From: Saprospiraceae bacterium
Lineage (GTDB): Bacteria > Bacteroidota > Bacteroidia > Chitinophagales > Saprospiraceae
Direction of reading: 5' to 3'
DNA length: 64,000 nt
Assembly: GCA_016719615.1 (NCBI GenBank)
Contig: JADJYQ010000001.1
Location: 1,276,501 to 1,340,500, forward strand
Below the pieces are notes generated by a model. The model had not been told where the DNA came from. It was given only the letters and a program-made list of their open reading frames with translations, and did no database searches. The position numbers and the translations under genes were made by a program. Shown here piece by piece: positions 8,940 to 19,000 of this stretch. Numbering within the stretch: position 1 is the stretch's first letter; the number at the start of each line of letters is the position of its first letter.

Positions 8940-11298
8940 ATCCATAGGATTTAAGTGTGCGTTTTGGGCTTTGCTCCTCATCATTATATTCTTGATTTCT
9001 GCTATGGTAGCAGCACCTGAATTATTGCAAAGGCAACATTATGCAAGGGTAGTATACGATAGTTCAAATCAATTATTAGGAGCGCGATTAAGTCGTGATG
9101 GTCAATGGAGATTTTCTCCCGTCGACGACCTTCCTGATCGTTATATGACCTGTCTCAAACAATATGAAGATAAAAGGTTTGATTTGCATTTAGGAATTGA
9201 TCCCATAGCGATCGGAAGGGCCATTTATTTAAATTTGAAAAGAGGAGAAATCAGTAGTGGTGGATCCACCATAACCATGCAGCTTGCAAGATTATTATGC
9301 AAACACAAGAACAGAAGTTTATGGAATAAGTTGATTGAATGTTGGTACGCTGTAGGTTTGGAACTCAATTATTCCAAGAAAAATATTCTTTGCTATTATG
9401 CAAGTTTTGCACCATATGGTGGAAATGTAGTTGGCTTGGATGCTGCTTTGTGGAGGTATTTTCAACGAAATCATCGCGAATTAAGTTGGGCCGAAGCTGC
9501 ATTGTTGGCTGTATTGCCAAACCAACCATCCTGGTTGCACTTGCAAAGAAATCGACACTTGTTATTCGATAAACGCAATAGACTGTTGCATGAACTCTTA
9601 AAGAAAGCATATATAAATGCAAATGAATTAGAATTGGCGCTCCAGGAACCATTGCCTGAAACTTTGCATTTAATTCCTCAACATTCACAAGGACTTTTGG
9701 ACGATTTGATAAATAACTATCCGCATCAATATCGATTTTATACAAGTATTGATTTGAATTTACAATTGCAATTGCAAGAAATCATTCGTCCGCATGCAAA
9801 GTTATTCAGAGGTAATGAAATCCACAATCTTGCAGTTTTGGTTGTAGATAACAATACGGGCAAAGTATTGAGCTACATTCCTAATTCACAGAATAAAGAC
9901 GACACAATTCTTAATCAACAGGTCAATAATATTCATTCTTTGAGAAGTTCTGGTAGTATTTTAAAACCGCTACTATACGCTGCCGCTATAGAAAAAGGTA
10001 TTGTGCATGCTGGAAAATTGATGGAAGATATACCGACTACTTATGGTAATTTCTCCCCTCAAAATTTTACGAAATCCTATTATGGAGCAGTCACTGCAAG
10101 AGACGCACTTCAGCAATCTCTGAACATCCCGGCCGTGCGACTATTAAAGGAATATGGCTTAAGTGGATTTCATGATAAATTGCAAAATTTGGGATTTACG
10201 TCCTTTAAAAAACCATCAGATCATTATGGTTTGAGTCTGATATTGGGAGGTGGTGAAGTTTCTGTCTGGGAATTGGCTAAGGTATATTCGAATCTTGCAT
10301 TTCAATACAATCAATATCATGCCGAATCTGATCGTCGAAAATGGAAGTTCCGTAAAGACCTGAGTTTATTAAAAACCGATGAATCCAATTTATGGGATGT
10401 TGAATATCGGGAAGTATTAAAAATTCCAGCGATTTTCCAAATGTTTGATTTAATGAAAGGGGCACCGGATTTATGGAATGAATTGCCTTTTGATCGTTTG
10501 AATATAGCCAAAGAAATTTCCTGGAAAACTGGCACGTCCTTTGGATTTAAAGATGCGTGGTGTGTTGGTATTTCTCCCGACATCACCCTTGTAGTTTGGA
10601 TTGGTAATTCAAATGGTCTGGGAAGACCCGGTTTAATTGGTGTTCATACTGCAGCTCCTTTGTTGTTTGATCTTGCAGCACATTTAAAAATGAGTGCGAA
10701 TTGGAAACGACCGATCGACATCATGTATCCAAATATCGTCTGTCTTCATAGTGGAATGGAAAAATCGATGTATTGTAAAGATTTAGATACCGTTTGGACA
10801 GTCCATCAGGCCACTTCGTTTGGTTTGTGCAAGTATCATAAACAGTTTTATCTTGACAAGAGCAAAAGGTATCGTGTAACAAAAGCATGTGACCCGGAAG
10901 CTCAAGCTGATTTGTTTTTTGTTTTGAGTCCTATCATGGAATATTTTTACAAGCAGCATCATTTGTCCTATGCTTCACTTCCACCATGGCGGGAAGATTG
11001 TCAGAATTCAGATGCATACAAAGACAAAGAACTTGAGATTATATACCCTATGCAATCCAGTTCAATCTATATACCGGTAGATCTGGATTTAGCCAAAAAT
11101 CAAATCATATTTAAAGCAACCCACAAAAATCCTGAAGCAAGGCTTTTTTGGTTTTTAGATGATGCATTTCTTGGCACAACCTTGAATAGTCATACACTGC
11201 AAACTTCTTTGCGGATGGGTCAACATCGATTGATGATTAGTGATGATAGGGGCCAAACAGCAAGTATTACATTTCAAAGCAGGCATTCAAAGCTCTGA
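8896..11298 (+). CDS. pbpC: Penicillin-binding protein 1C
   Basis: A bifunctional peptidoglycan synthase: an N-terminal membrane anchor (about residues 20-42, ALLLIIIFLISAMVAAPELL), a GT51 transglycosylase with YEDKRFDLHLGID and GGSTITMQLARLL, then a transpeptidase with the SxxK motif in SSGSILKPLLYAA, SLN in QQSLNIPAVRLL, and KTGTSFGFKDAW. A BiPBP-type C-terminal beta domain ends the protein, as in PBP1C. I chose the ATG at 8896, giving 800 residues and a 44-bp overlap with the macroglobulin gene. ATGs at 8881 and 8827 are also open but would extend the cytoplasmic tail and the overlap. The coupling fits a joint role: wall repair by PBP1C and trapping of incoming proteases by the macroglobulin. 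Confidence 0.93.
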   Translation: MQESVRRLSRFVTNKSIGFKCAFWALLLIIIFLISAMVAAPELLQRQHYARVVYDSSNQLLGARLSRDGQWRFSPVDDLPDRYMTCLKQYEDKRFDLHLGIDPIAIGRAIYLNLKRGEISSGGSTITMQLARLLCKHKNRSLWNKLIECWYAVGLELNYSKKNILCYYASFAPYGGNVVGLDAALWRYFQRNHRELSWAEAALLAVLPNQPSWLHLQRNRHLLFDKRNRLLHELLKKAYINANELELALQEPLPETLHLIPQHSQGLLDDLINNYPHQYRFYTSIDLNLQLQLQEIIRPHAKLFRGNEIHNLAVLVVDNNTGKVLSYIPNSQNKDDTILNQQVNNIHSLRSSGSILKPLLYAAAIEKGIVHAGKLMEDIPTTYGNFSPQNFTKSYYGAVTARDALQQSLNIPAVRLLKEYGLSGFHDKLQNLGFTSFKKPSDHYGLSLILGGGEVSVWELAKVYSNLAFQYNQYHAESDRRKWKFRKDLSLLKTDESNLWDVEYREVLKIPAIFQMFDLMKGAPDLWNELPFDRLNIAKEISWKTGTSFGFKDAWCVGISPDITLVVWIGNSNGLGRPGLIGVHTAAPLLFDLAAHLKMSANWKRPIDIMYPNIVCLHSGMEKSMYCKDLDTVWTVHQATSFGLCKYHKQFYLDKSKRYRVTKACDPEAQADLFFVLSPIMEYFYKQHHLSYASLPPWREDCQNSDAYKDKELEIIYPMQSSSIYIPVDLDLAKNQIIFKATHKNPEARLFWFLDDAFLGTTLNSHTLQTSLRMGQHRLMISDDRGQTASITFQSRHSKL

Positions 11299-11357
11299 TG
11301 AAATAGGGAACTTTTCATTCCTTGCTCATTAAATTTACATATTATAAAAAAATATCA

Positions 11358-11365
11358 TATATTTG
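11358..11365 (+). promoter_or_regulatory. Candidate -7 promoter box for the PorV/PorQ-like gene
   Basis: TATATTTG matches the Bacteroidota -7 consensus TAnnTTTG exactly. It lies 18 nt before the ATG at 11384, within the 85-bp gap after pbpC. A clear -33 TTG at the expected spacing is missing, with only AT-rich TTTA present, so confidence is modest. Confidence 0.35.
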
Positions 11366-11383
11366 CTATTGAGATCATAGTCT

Positions 11384-12454
11384 ATGAGAATTTTTATTTG
11401 TTTAGTAGTCTGGATGCTTGTGTTGGAAGTATCCATTTCACAAGCACCCAAGTTCAGCAATGATTTCCTCAATATTGGAATTGGTGGCCGGGGAATGGCT
11501 ATGGCAGGTGCAGTTTCTGCAAATACTTCTAGTATTCAGGCAGCTTATTGGAATCCTGCTGGATTGCCCTACAATCCTTCAAAGTTTCAGGTAAGTGCCC
11601 AACATGCAGAATGGTTCTCGGGAATTGGCAATTATGATTATGTCGCTTTTGGGAAAAGTTTTAGCGATGATTTTTCAAATTATGGATCACTCACGCTCAT
11701 CCGAATGGCCATTGATAAAATTCCCAACACGCTCAGGCTCAGAGGTCCTGATGGAAGTATTGACTATTCTAAAATTGAAGAATTCAGCGTAGCTGATTAC
11801 GCAATGTTGCTTTCCTTTGGCAAAAAAATTGGCGATGGTAAATGGGCTTTTGGAGTTAATGGAAAAGTCATTCACCGCAACTTTGGTGCATTTGCAAATT
11901 CCTGGGGTTTTGGTTTTGATGCAGGTATTCGTTATCATTCAAAAAATTTTGCCTTTGCAATCATGGGTCGAGATATTACTACCACTTTCAACGCCTACAA
12001 ATTTAATTTTTCGACTGAAGAAAAAGCCATATTGCAACAAACCAATAATAGCATTCCTATTAGTTCTGTGGAATACAATTTGCCAAAGGTCATCATCGCT
12101 TTATCTTATAAAGTTACTGTCACCTCAAAATTTTCTCTGCTTTCTGCTTTGGATTTGGAGTGTTCATCTAATGGCACAGAATCAGCGATTTTAGCTACAA
12201 ATAAATTTGCTGTGGATCCTAAAGTAGGTGTTGAGTTAGATTATGCGAATAGGGTGTTTGTACGGTTCGGATTTGGGAATTTTCAAAATGTGGTGAAAGA
12301 CATTACAACCGATCAACGCGAATTGTCATTTAACCCTTCGGCAGGACTTGGTATCCAATTTGGGAAAATAACGATTGATTATGCAATGACAAATATTGCG
12401 AATAGTGGGGTGGGTTTATACTCCCACTTTCTTTCATTAAACCTCGATTTTTAA
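11384..12454 (+). CDS. PorV/PorQ family outer-membrane beta-barrel protein
   Basis: A 356-residue protein with a signal peptide (FICLVVWMLVLEVSISQA, cleavage near residue 20). The opening FLNIGIGGRGMAMAGA...AAYWNPAGL (about residues 29-67) is characteristic of the PorV/PorQ/UPF0164 family, FadL-like 14-strand barrels. Alternating hydrophobic strands and a terminal aromatic (SHFLSLNLDF) support an outer-membrane barrel. PorV shuttles T9SS cargo to the attachment complex and PorQ is part of that complex, but many paralogues have no known role. The sequence alone does not tell which this is. The nearby T9SS substrate gene makes a link imaginable but not shown. Confidence 0.8.
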   Translation: MRIFICLVVWMLVLEVSISQAPKFSNDFLNIGIGGRGMAMAGAVSANTSSIQAAYWNPAGLPYNPSKFQVSAQHAEWFSGIGNYDYVAFGKSFSDDFSNYGSLTLIRMAIDKIPNTLRLRGPDGSIDYSKIEEFSVADYAMLLSFGKKIGDGKWAFGVNGKVIHRNFGAFANSWGFGFDAGIRYHSKNFAFAIMGRDITTTFNAYKFNFSTEEKAILQQTNNSIPISSVEYNLPKVIIALSYKVTVTSKFSLLSALDLECSSNGTESAILATNKFAVDPKVGVELDYANRVFVRFGFGNFQNVVKDITTDQRELSFNPSAGLGIQFGKITIDYAMTNIANSGVGLYSHFLSLNLDF

Positions 12455-12468
12455 GAAATAGTTAAACG

Positions 12469-13113
12469 CTACTTCCACTCTGAAGATTTGAATTCTCTGA
12501 ATTCACCATTCATGTGAATTTGTTTAATCCAGTTTGCGCGTAAACGGCTATGCTCGATCATGAATTCTAATTGAATAATGAGATATTCCAGTCTTTCGTC
12601 TTCAGTTGCCAATGCAAAAAATGAATATTCTTGATGAATATTAAAACCTACAAAATGTCCAATATCATAAGATTTGTAGTCAAGCCATTTTACAGATCTG
12701 TAAGGCTGAACTTTGTTGATTGAACAAAGCTCATCAAATAATATTTTAGTCTTAAGATATAATTCTTCAGTGCCTTTCTCTGATTCGTCAAATGTCGTAA
12801 TTTCTGCTCCTGAATACAATTTGTTATTGTAATGATCGATAAAGTGAATCTTTCGAAATTTTTCCAAACTTTGTAAGCGAACATCCATTCTCCCATCCTC
12901 GTATAATTTACTAATCTCTATGAGCTTTACCAGGCAACCATCCTCCATTAGTCTATTGTCATAGATTGTGAGGATTCCAAATATAATTCCTGTTTCTTTG
13001 CAATCCTGAATGAGTTGTTTATACCTGGGTTCAAAAATGTGCAACCTCAATTCTTCATTTGGAAAAACAACTATGGGCAATGGAAAAACAGGTATCGTTA
13101 TTATATCAGCCAT
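12469..13113 (-). CDS. LON peptidase substrate-binding (N) domain protein
   Basis: A stand-alone Lon N-terminal domain without ATPase or protease parts, about 214 residues. The opening IPVFPLPIVVFPNEELRLHI followed by FEPRYKQLIQDC is the diagnostic LonN start. Further on, GIIFGILTI and the aromatic-rich segment around residues 95-150 fit the family. The function of single-domain members is not established; peptide or protein binding is inferred from Lon. I start at the ATG of MADIITI (13113), giving an 8-bp overlap with pepT; an ATG three codons earlier (13122) is equally open. It follows pepT and is probably co-transcribed. Confidence 0.85.
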   Translation of the reverse strand: MADIITIPVFPLPIVVFPNEELRLHIFEPRYKQLIQDCKETGIIFGILTIYDNRLMEDGCLVKLIEISKLYEDGRMDVRLQSLEKFRKIHFIDHYNNKLYSGAEITTFDESEKGTEELYLKTKILFDELCSINKVQPYRSVKWLDYKSYDIGHFVGFNIHQEYSFFALATEDERLEYLIIQLEFMIEHSRLRANWIKQIHMNGEFREFKSSEWK

Positions 13114-14359
13114 TCCTTTCACAGATTTGACAAATTCTTACAATGACTTCTGAGGCTTTTTGCATATCTTGTACAGAGACCCATTCTTTTTTAGAATGGA
13201 TCCCTTGTTCGCCGGCAAATAAGTTGGGACAAGGCAATCCCATAAAACTCAATCTGCTTCCATCTGTGCCTCCGCGAATAGATCCTTTTAACAATTCAAG
13301 ACCTGCTCCTTGTATGGCTTCTTCTGCATATTCGACCGACTTTGGATATTGAGACAATATCTCTTTCATATTGCGGTATTGTTCAGTTACCAAAAATTCG
13401 TATTGACTATTGGGATATTTTTTAATGATCCGACTTACGACAGCTCTTAGATAATTTTCATATTCCTGTAGTTTATGTGTTTCAAAATCCCTAATGATAA
13501 AATGGATACTGGCATGTTCCAACTCAGATTCCACCTTTACGGGATGAATAAAACCTTCTTTGCCGGTCGTACGTTCAGGAATTAAATGTTCCTGTGGCAA
13601 TGCAGAAATAATATCAGCTGCAATTTTAATTGCATTTTCCATTTTATTTTTAGCATAACCGGGATGTGTACTGACACCGGTAATTTTAATGTGAACCGCA
13701 TCTGCAGAAAAAGTTTCGTCTTCAAGACTTCCTTTCTCTCCACCATCCAAGGTATATCCAAAATCGGCTCCGAGTTTTACCATATCTACGTAGTTGACTC
13801 CTCTGCCAATTTCTTCATCTGGAGTAAATAATAGAACTATTTTTCCACGCTTGATTTCAGGGTGATGATGTAAAAATAGAGCAGCTTCCATGATAGAGGC
13901 CACACCTGCCTTGTCATCGGCGCCTAATAATGTCAATCCACTGGCAGTTATAATATCTTCACCGGATTTGGTAAGTAATTCCGGAAATTCTTTTGGACTA
14001 ATACAAATACCGGGATCATCAGGGAGAGAGAGATCCTGTAATTGATAAGATTTATGTAAAATTGGTCTTACATCGGTACCACTGCAATCTGGTGCTGTAT
14101 CAACATGTGCACAAAAACAGATGGCTGGTAATTTTTTTTCAGAAGTTGCTGGAAGGCTTGCATATACATAACCGAAAGAATCCAGTTCTACATCTTGAAT
14201 ACCGGCTTGTTTCAATTCTTCTACCAGCAATCTCGAAAGATCCAGCTGCTTTGCAGTAGAGGGGACGCTGTCTGAAAATGGATTCGCCTGGGTATCCATT
14301 TTGGCATAACGCATAAAGCGTTCTGCAATCAAGGGAAATGAATTTATGTAATTATCCAT
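13106..14359 (-). CDS. pepT: Peptidase T (tripeptide aminopeptidase)
   Basis: A cytoplasmic M20B dizinc aminopeptidase that removes N-terminal residues from tripeptides. The 417-residue protein has all landmarks: the metal ligand and catalytic segment CAHVDTAPDCSG (about residues 83-94), the bridging aspartate in LLGADDKAGVASIMEAA (about 144-160), the general base in FTPDEEIGRG (about 178-187), the LDGG...ETFSA region, the dimerisation-domain histidine in THPGYAKNKMENAI, and the C-terminal ligand region GGTDGSRLSFMGLPCPNL and HSKKEWVS. Length is typical (about 410). It is the first gene of a two-gene minus-strand unit with the LonN-domain protein. Confidence 0.95.
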   Translation of the reverse strand: MDNYINSFPLIAERFMRYAKMDTQANPFSDSVPSTAKQLDLSRLLVEELKQAGIQDVELDSFGYVYASLPATSEKKLPAICFCAHVDTAPDCSGTDVRPILHKSYQLQDLSLPDDPGICISPKEFPELLTKSGEDIITASGLTLLGADDKAGVASIMEAALFLHHHPEIKRGKIVLLFTPDEEIGRGVNYVDMVKLGADFGYTLDGGEKGSLEDETFSADAVHIKITGVSTHPGYAKNKMENAIKIAADIISALPQEHLIPERTTGKEGFIHPVKVESELEHASIHFIIRDFETHKLQEYENYLRAVVSRIIKKYPNSQYEFLVTEQYRNMKEILSQYPKSVEYAEEAIQGAGLELLKGSIRGGTDGSRLSFMGLPCPNLFAGEQGIHSKKEWVSVQDMQKASEVIVRICQICERNG

Positions 14360-14439
14360 TTGTTAAATCTTTGTACAGAATAGTCATTATTGAATTCTGA
14401 GTGTTTGTATATAGGTCACAAAGTTATAAATTTTGGCTT

Positions 14440-15726
14440 ATGGCATTCAATATACCTTATTCAGAAAAAAAGAGAGTTGTCATCATTGGAGCCGGATTTG
14501 GAGGATTTATACTCGCCCAGCAGCTTCGTTGCAAATATTTTCAAATTGTTCTCATAGATAAGAATAATTACCACCAGTTTCAACCCTTGTTTTATCAGGT
14601 TGCTATGTCTGGATTAGAGCCAAGTTCCATTTGTTTTCCAATCCGCAAAAACTTTAGAAATGATGAAAATATTTTTATCAGAATTGCGGAAGTGACGAAT
14701 ATCAATCCAACAGATAAAAAGTTAATTTCAAACATAGGTGAATTGGACTATGACTTTTTAATTATTGCGTTTGGAAATTCGACAAATTACTTTGGAAATG
14801 AAAATTTTAAAAAATGGAGTATTCCACTTAAATCAGTTTCGGAAGCCCTTTATTTAAGAAACAGAATATTGGAAGATCTTGAAGCATCAGTTTTGGAACA
14901 GGATGAATTTATAAAAGATGTCTTGCTGGATGTGGTTATTGTAGGTGGAGGTCCGACAGGAGTCGAATTAGCCGGATCACTTGCAGAAATGAAAAGGCAT
15001 ATTTTGCCTAAAGATTATCCGGATTTAAAAGTGGAGTTGATGGATATACATCTGATTCAAAATGGTGATCGGCTATTGAATAATATGTCTGTAAAGTCTT
15101 CAGAAAATGCACTGAAGAGTTTGCAAAAAATGGGTGTAAACGTCCATTTGAATAAAATGGTTAAAGATATTTCAGAAACCGGGGTATTATTAAGCTCCGG
15201 TGAATTTATTAAAAGTAAAAAAGTAATATGGGCTGCAGGTGTAAAGGCGAATAAATTGTTGGGCCTGCCTGCTGATGTATATGCTCATGATGGAAGAATT
15301 ATCGTGAACGAAAATTGCGAAGTAAAAGGAGCCCCTGATGTATACTGTATAGGTGATGCAGCCTTATTCGTTTCTGAGTCTTTCCCCTCGGGGCTGCCTG
15401 CGCTGGCTCCAGTTGCCATCCAACAAGCAACATATCTGGCAAAATTATTGAAGAAAAAACATCAGAAACAATCATTGTATCCTTTTGTCTATTTTGATAA
15501 AGGTCAAATGGCAACAATAGGAAGAAACAAAGCTGTGTTTGATTATAAGCAAATTCATGTCCAAGGTTTTATAGCATGGATTATTTGGCTCTTTGTTCAT
15601 ATTTATTTTTTAGTTGGCCTAAGAAACCGGATCATTGTTTTTATTAATTGGTTTTGGAGTTACCTTTTTTATGACCAGGCGCTGCGCATAAATATCAAAC
15701 CATATGTTCCGGAAAAGCAAGAGTAA
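14440..15726 (+). CDS. Type II NADH:quinone oxidoreductase (NDH-2)
   Basis: A single-subunit FAD enzyme that passes electrons from NADH to quinone at the inner membrane without pumping protons. The FAD-binding fold opens with VVIIGAGFGGFILAQQL (about residues 10-26). The NAD-binding fold has VVIVGGGPTGVELAGSLAEM (about 165-184). The third FAD contact is VYCIGDAA (about 304-311). The C-terminal hydrophobic stretch WIIWLFVHIYFLVGLRN then IIVFINWFWSYLFY (about 378-412) is the membrane-anchoring region typical of NDH-2. I chose the ATG at 14440 (428 residues). A GTG at 14401 is in frame, but it adds 13 unconserved residues before the Rossmann fold. It is divergent from pepT. Confidence 0.92.
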   Translation: MAFNIPYSEKKRVVIIGAGFGGFILAQQLRCKYFQIVLIDKNNYHQFQPLFYQVAMSGLEPSSICFPIRKNFRNDENIFIRIAEVTNINPTDKKLISNIGELDYDFLIIAFGNSTNYFGNENFKKWSIPLKSVSEALYLRNRILEDLEASVLEQDEFIKDVLLDVVIVGGGPTGVELAGSLAEMKRHILPKDYPDLKVELMDIHLIQNGDRLLNNMSVKSSENALKSLQKMGVNVHLNKMVKDISETGVLLSSGEFIKSKKVIWAAGVKANKLLGLPADVYAHDGRIIVNENCEVKGAPDVYCIGDAALFVSESFPSGLPALAPVAIQQATYLAKLLKKKHQKQSLYPFVYFDKGQMATIGRNKAVFDYKQIHVQGFIAWIIWLFVHIYFLVGLRNRIIVFINWFWSYLFYDQALRINIKPYVPEKQE

Positions 15727-15977
15727 CCCGTCTTCAACGCTTTCAAATTGATTCATTTAAATTGTGTTTTGAACTAGAATAGCTCACTATACCCATCGAT
15801 AAATATCTATTGATCATTTATAAAGTCTGCTTGCTTCGGCGCACCGCAAACCATCTGTAAGTTCAATAATAGTGGAAAGGCCTGGACTTAGGAAACATGA
15901 GAAAGATTATAATCACTTTGAATTTTGCTTTCCTCTAAAGCCTATACCTGATTTTCAGCGATAATTTTAGTAAAATA

Positions 15978-16015
15978 AAAAATGCTCATTGTCTGGTAAA
16001 ACAATGAGCATTTTT
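15978..16015. terminator. Bidirectional intrinsic terminator between the NADH dehydrogenase and the giant gene
   Basis: A perfect 15-bp inverted repeat, arms 15978-15992 and 16001-16015, encloses an 8-nt loop (CTGGTAAA). The arms end in A5/T5 tracts, so both strands yield a stem followed by U residues. It lies 16 bp beyond the stop of the giant gene (minus strand) and 250 bp beyond the NADH dehydrogenase (plus strand). The 305-bp gap 15727-16031 holds nothing else I can recognise. Confidence 0.88.
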
Positions 16016-16031
16016 ATAAAAGTTCAAAATA

Positions 16032-19000
16032 TTATTGAAGAATAATCAAGGATTGAACGGTCTTAGCGGAACCGCTATTGACCACCACGCGATATACTCC
16101 GGCAGCTTTTTGTTTGAAAGAATTGCTGTGAATTTGTACTTCATCAGTTTCATGTTCAATTTGCATTTTCCAGACTTCTTCGCCAAGTAAATTATAAATC
16201 TTAATGGTTCCTTCTTTAATGGTATTGTTAAAGAGAAGTTCAAATATTCCATGATTCGGATTCGGAATAATTCTAAATCCATCAGGTGTTAAATCAACAT
16301 CTTTGAGCCTTTCCTGCTCATCAGGATTTGCTTCAGTCACTTCGTCTCCCTGACCTCCTCCTTTAAATAATTCTGGACAAGAGATGCAAGGTCCTAAAAA
16401 TTGATTGGGGCCCTGATTGTTGATAAAGTCAGAATACCGCACACATCGGGTCGTACAGATTCCGTTATTTCCAATTTCTGCTATATAGACTCTATTCGGA
16501 TTGGTACCACATTTCCAGGACGCTTTTATTTGTTTAAACGCTGGAGGATATTTACAATCAGGTTTTCCATCGCCATTATTATCAACCGAATCATCTCCAT
16601 TCGGACAGACATCACAAACATTGATGACTCCATCGCAATCGGAATCTACATAATTACTGATGGTTACAACAGCCGTACAACTTGATGAATTTCCATTCAC
16701 ATCCGTAACTGTTACTGTTACGATTGTATTTTTTGGACTTTTACAAGTAATGCTATCTGGATTTGTAACTTTTGTTTTAATACCGCAGTTATCTTTCTTA
16801 ATTAAAAGAACACTATCAGGGTGAATAAATTTGGAACCACCACCCGATGGTAAAGCGATATTATAACTTTTACAAACGATGACTGGTTTGATGGTATCTA
16901 TTATGTTCAAATTTGCGGTACAAGTGTCTGATAATCCTGTGGAATCTGTAACCGTCAATATGACTGTTCTCTTTGGTAAATCGTCGCATCCAAATACATA
17001 TCGACTTAATTTCATCGATTTAATTCCACAGTTATCTGTTGACCCATTATTAATGCTATCAATTTTTAGCGTGTAAAGTCCTAAGGAGTCCAAATAAATA
17101 TTAAAGTCCTTACATTTTGCTACAGGAGGTTCTGTTTCATAAACGTTGAGAACATATTTACAAGTGGAAGTATTTCCGCAATCATCCGTGGCCGTCCATG
17201 TAATGGTATGGAATCCAACAATAAATACTTGTCCCAATAGCGTATGACTATTATTCCAATTGTTAATCACACCGCTTGAATCTGTACATTCATCCATAGA
17301 TACTGCATCCAGAGTAGTATTCGGTACAATAAACTGACAAGTCATAGTATCAACTTTCCTGGTGATGGTGTCATTGGAAGGACAAGTAATTACAGGTCCG
17401 GTCGTATCACTTACAGTAATAATCTGAGGGCTTGCGCCGGTTGAAGAATTTCCACAGAAATCAGTGACAGTCCAGGTTCTGAATACCTGAGTACCTGAAC
17501 ATTCTCCAAACACCAAGGAATCTGAATATGATACTGCAGGTGCTGCATCACATGGATGCACCACATTGGTCGGATAACCCGTAATATCTGGCACGTATGC
17601 GAAATCACATGGGATATCTTCATTATCGGCACGAACCTGGAAATTGTCAATATGTAATTCTTTTGTTTGTTGACTGTTGCCACCCGAATAGTAGACCCTT
17701 ATAAACAAGCTTGCCGGATTATTGGCTCCATTAATGTTTCCAATACATTCGACCCATTGATTTTGAATAAGGGCAGTTGTACTGAAGTTCGTCCAATTAA
17801 TTCCATTGGTACTGTAATCCATCAAAAGGTCTGTTGCACTGCCATTTCCTTTTCTGAAAGCTTGGACATAAACTTCAAAATTACTGAATGCTGGTAAGTT
17901 ATGTCCCGTCAAATTGAATTGCCAATGCCCGGCTACCATTGAATTGTTTACACTTAATCCTTTACCTGCAATAGCATTGTTATCAAAGGCATTTGCTCCG
18001 GAAACAATTCCATTTACAGTTAAAAATGCATTTGAAGAGGTGTCAACTTTTGAATAAATTCCGGAATATAACTTGGGCGACAAGCTTATATATGAATATC
18101 CTGAATTGAAATTATAATTGACCAACACTTTATTTCCGCTTGGTGTAGCTTGAGTGTATACAGATTGATTTGCAGGAATCGTAAAACTAGGCTCGATAGT
18201 ATCAATAACTGTAATAAGCTGACTGCAAAAATCGATATTGTTACAACTATCCGTTGCTGTCCAAGTCCGATTGATCACGTAATTACCAGGACAGTTACCA
18301 GGTACTATCTGATCATCATAACTAAGCACTACATTTTTTCCACAATAGTCAGCTCCTGTTGCAAATCCAGTGTTTGGAGGTAATTCAGATTCAGCACAGC
18401 TAATTGTTATAGCTGGAGGACATGTCACAGAAGGTGGAGGTTGAGCAGATACCGTGAATGTTGATGAACAAGATTTTGTGATATCGCAAGAACTGGTAGC
18501 TGTGAATGTAACAGTCTTAACACCACCACATTTTGATGGAGCACCTGAATTATTGTTCGTTAAATCTACATTGCATCCTCCGGTTGTACTCGCTTCATCT
18601 AGCCAATCCAGGAAGAAATCATCTACCTGAGCTTGAGTCAAACAATAAACAGAAGTACTGGAAGGAGTTGGACATTTTAAATTAACGGATGCAGGTGTGG
18701 TAACTGTGAATACAGCTGAACAAGTAACAGCAGGCTCACAGCTTGAAGTCACCGTCCAAGTTACTGTTTTTGAACCACCGCAAGCTAATGGAGCCGCACC
18801 ACCATTATGACTTAAAGCAGCATTACATCCTCCTGAAAAGCCGGCAGAATTTAACCATGCTGTATAAGTGGAATCGACGGTAGATTGATTCGGGCAGTTG
18901 GCCATTGTTTGATTTACCGCACAAGTAATGCTCACATTAGCCGGCGCATTTACTGTAAATGTCGCAGAACAGGTCACATCTGCCTCACAACTGGATGTCA

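Noticed and set aside
14401..14439. GTG start for the NADH dehydrogenase
   Set aside because: The ATG at 14440 directly precedes the conserved FAD fold; the extra residues look like read-through of the leader.
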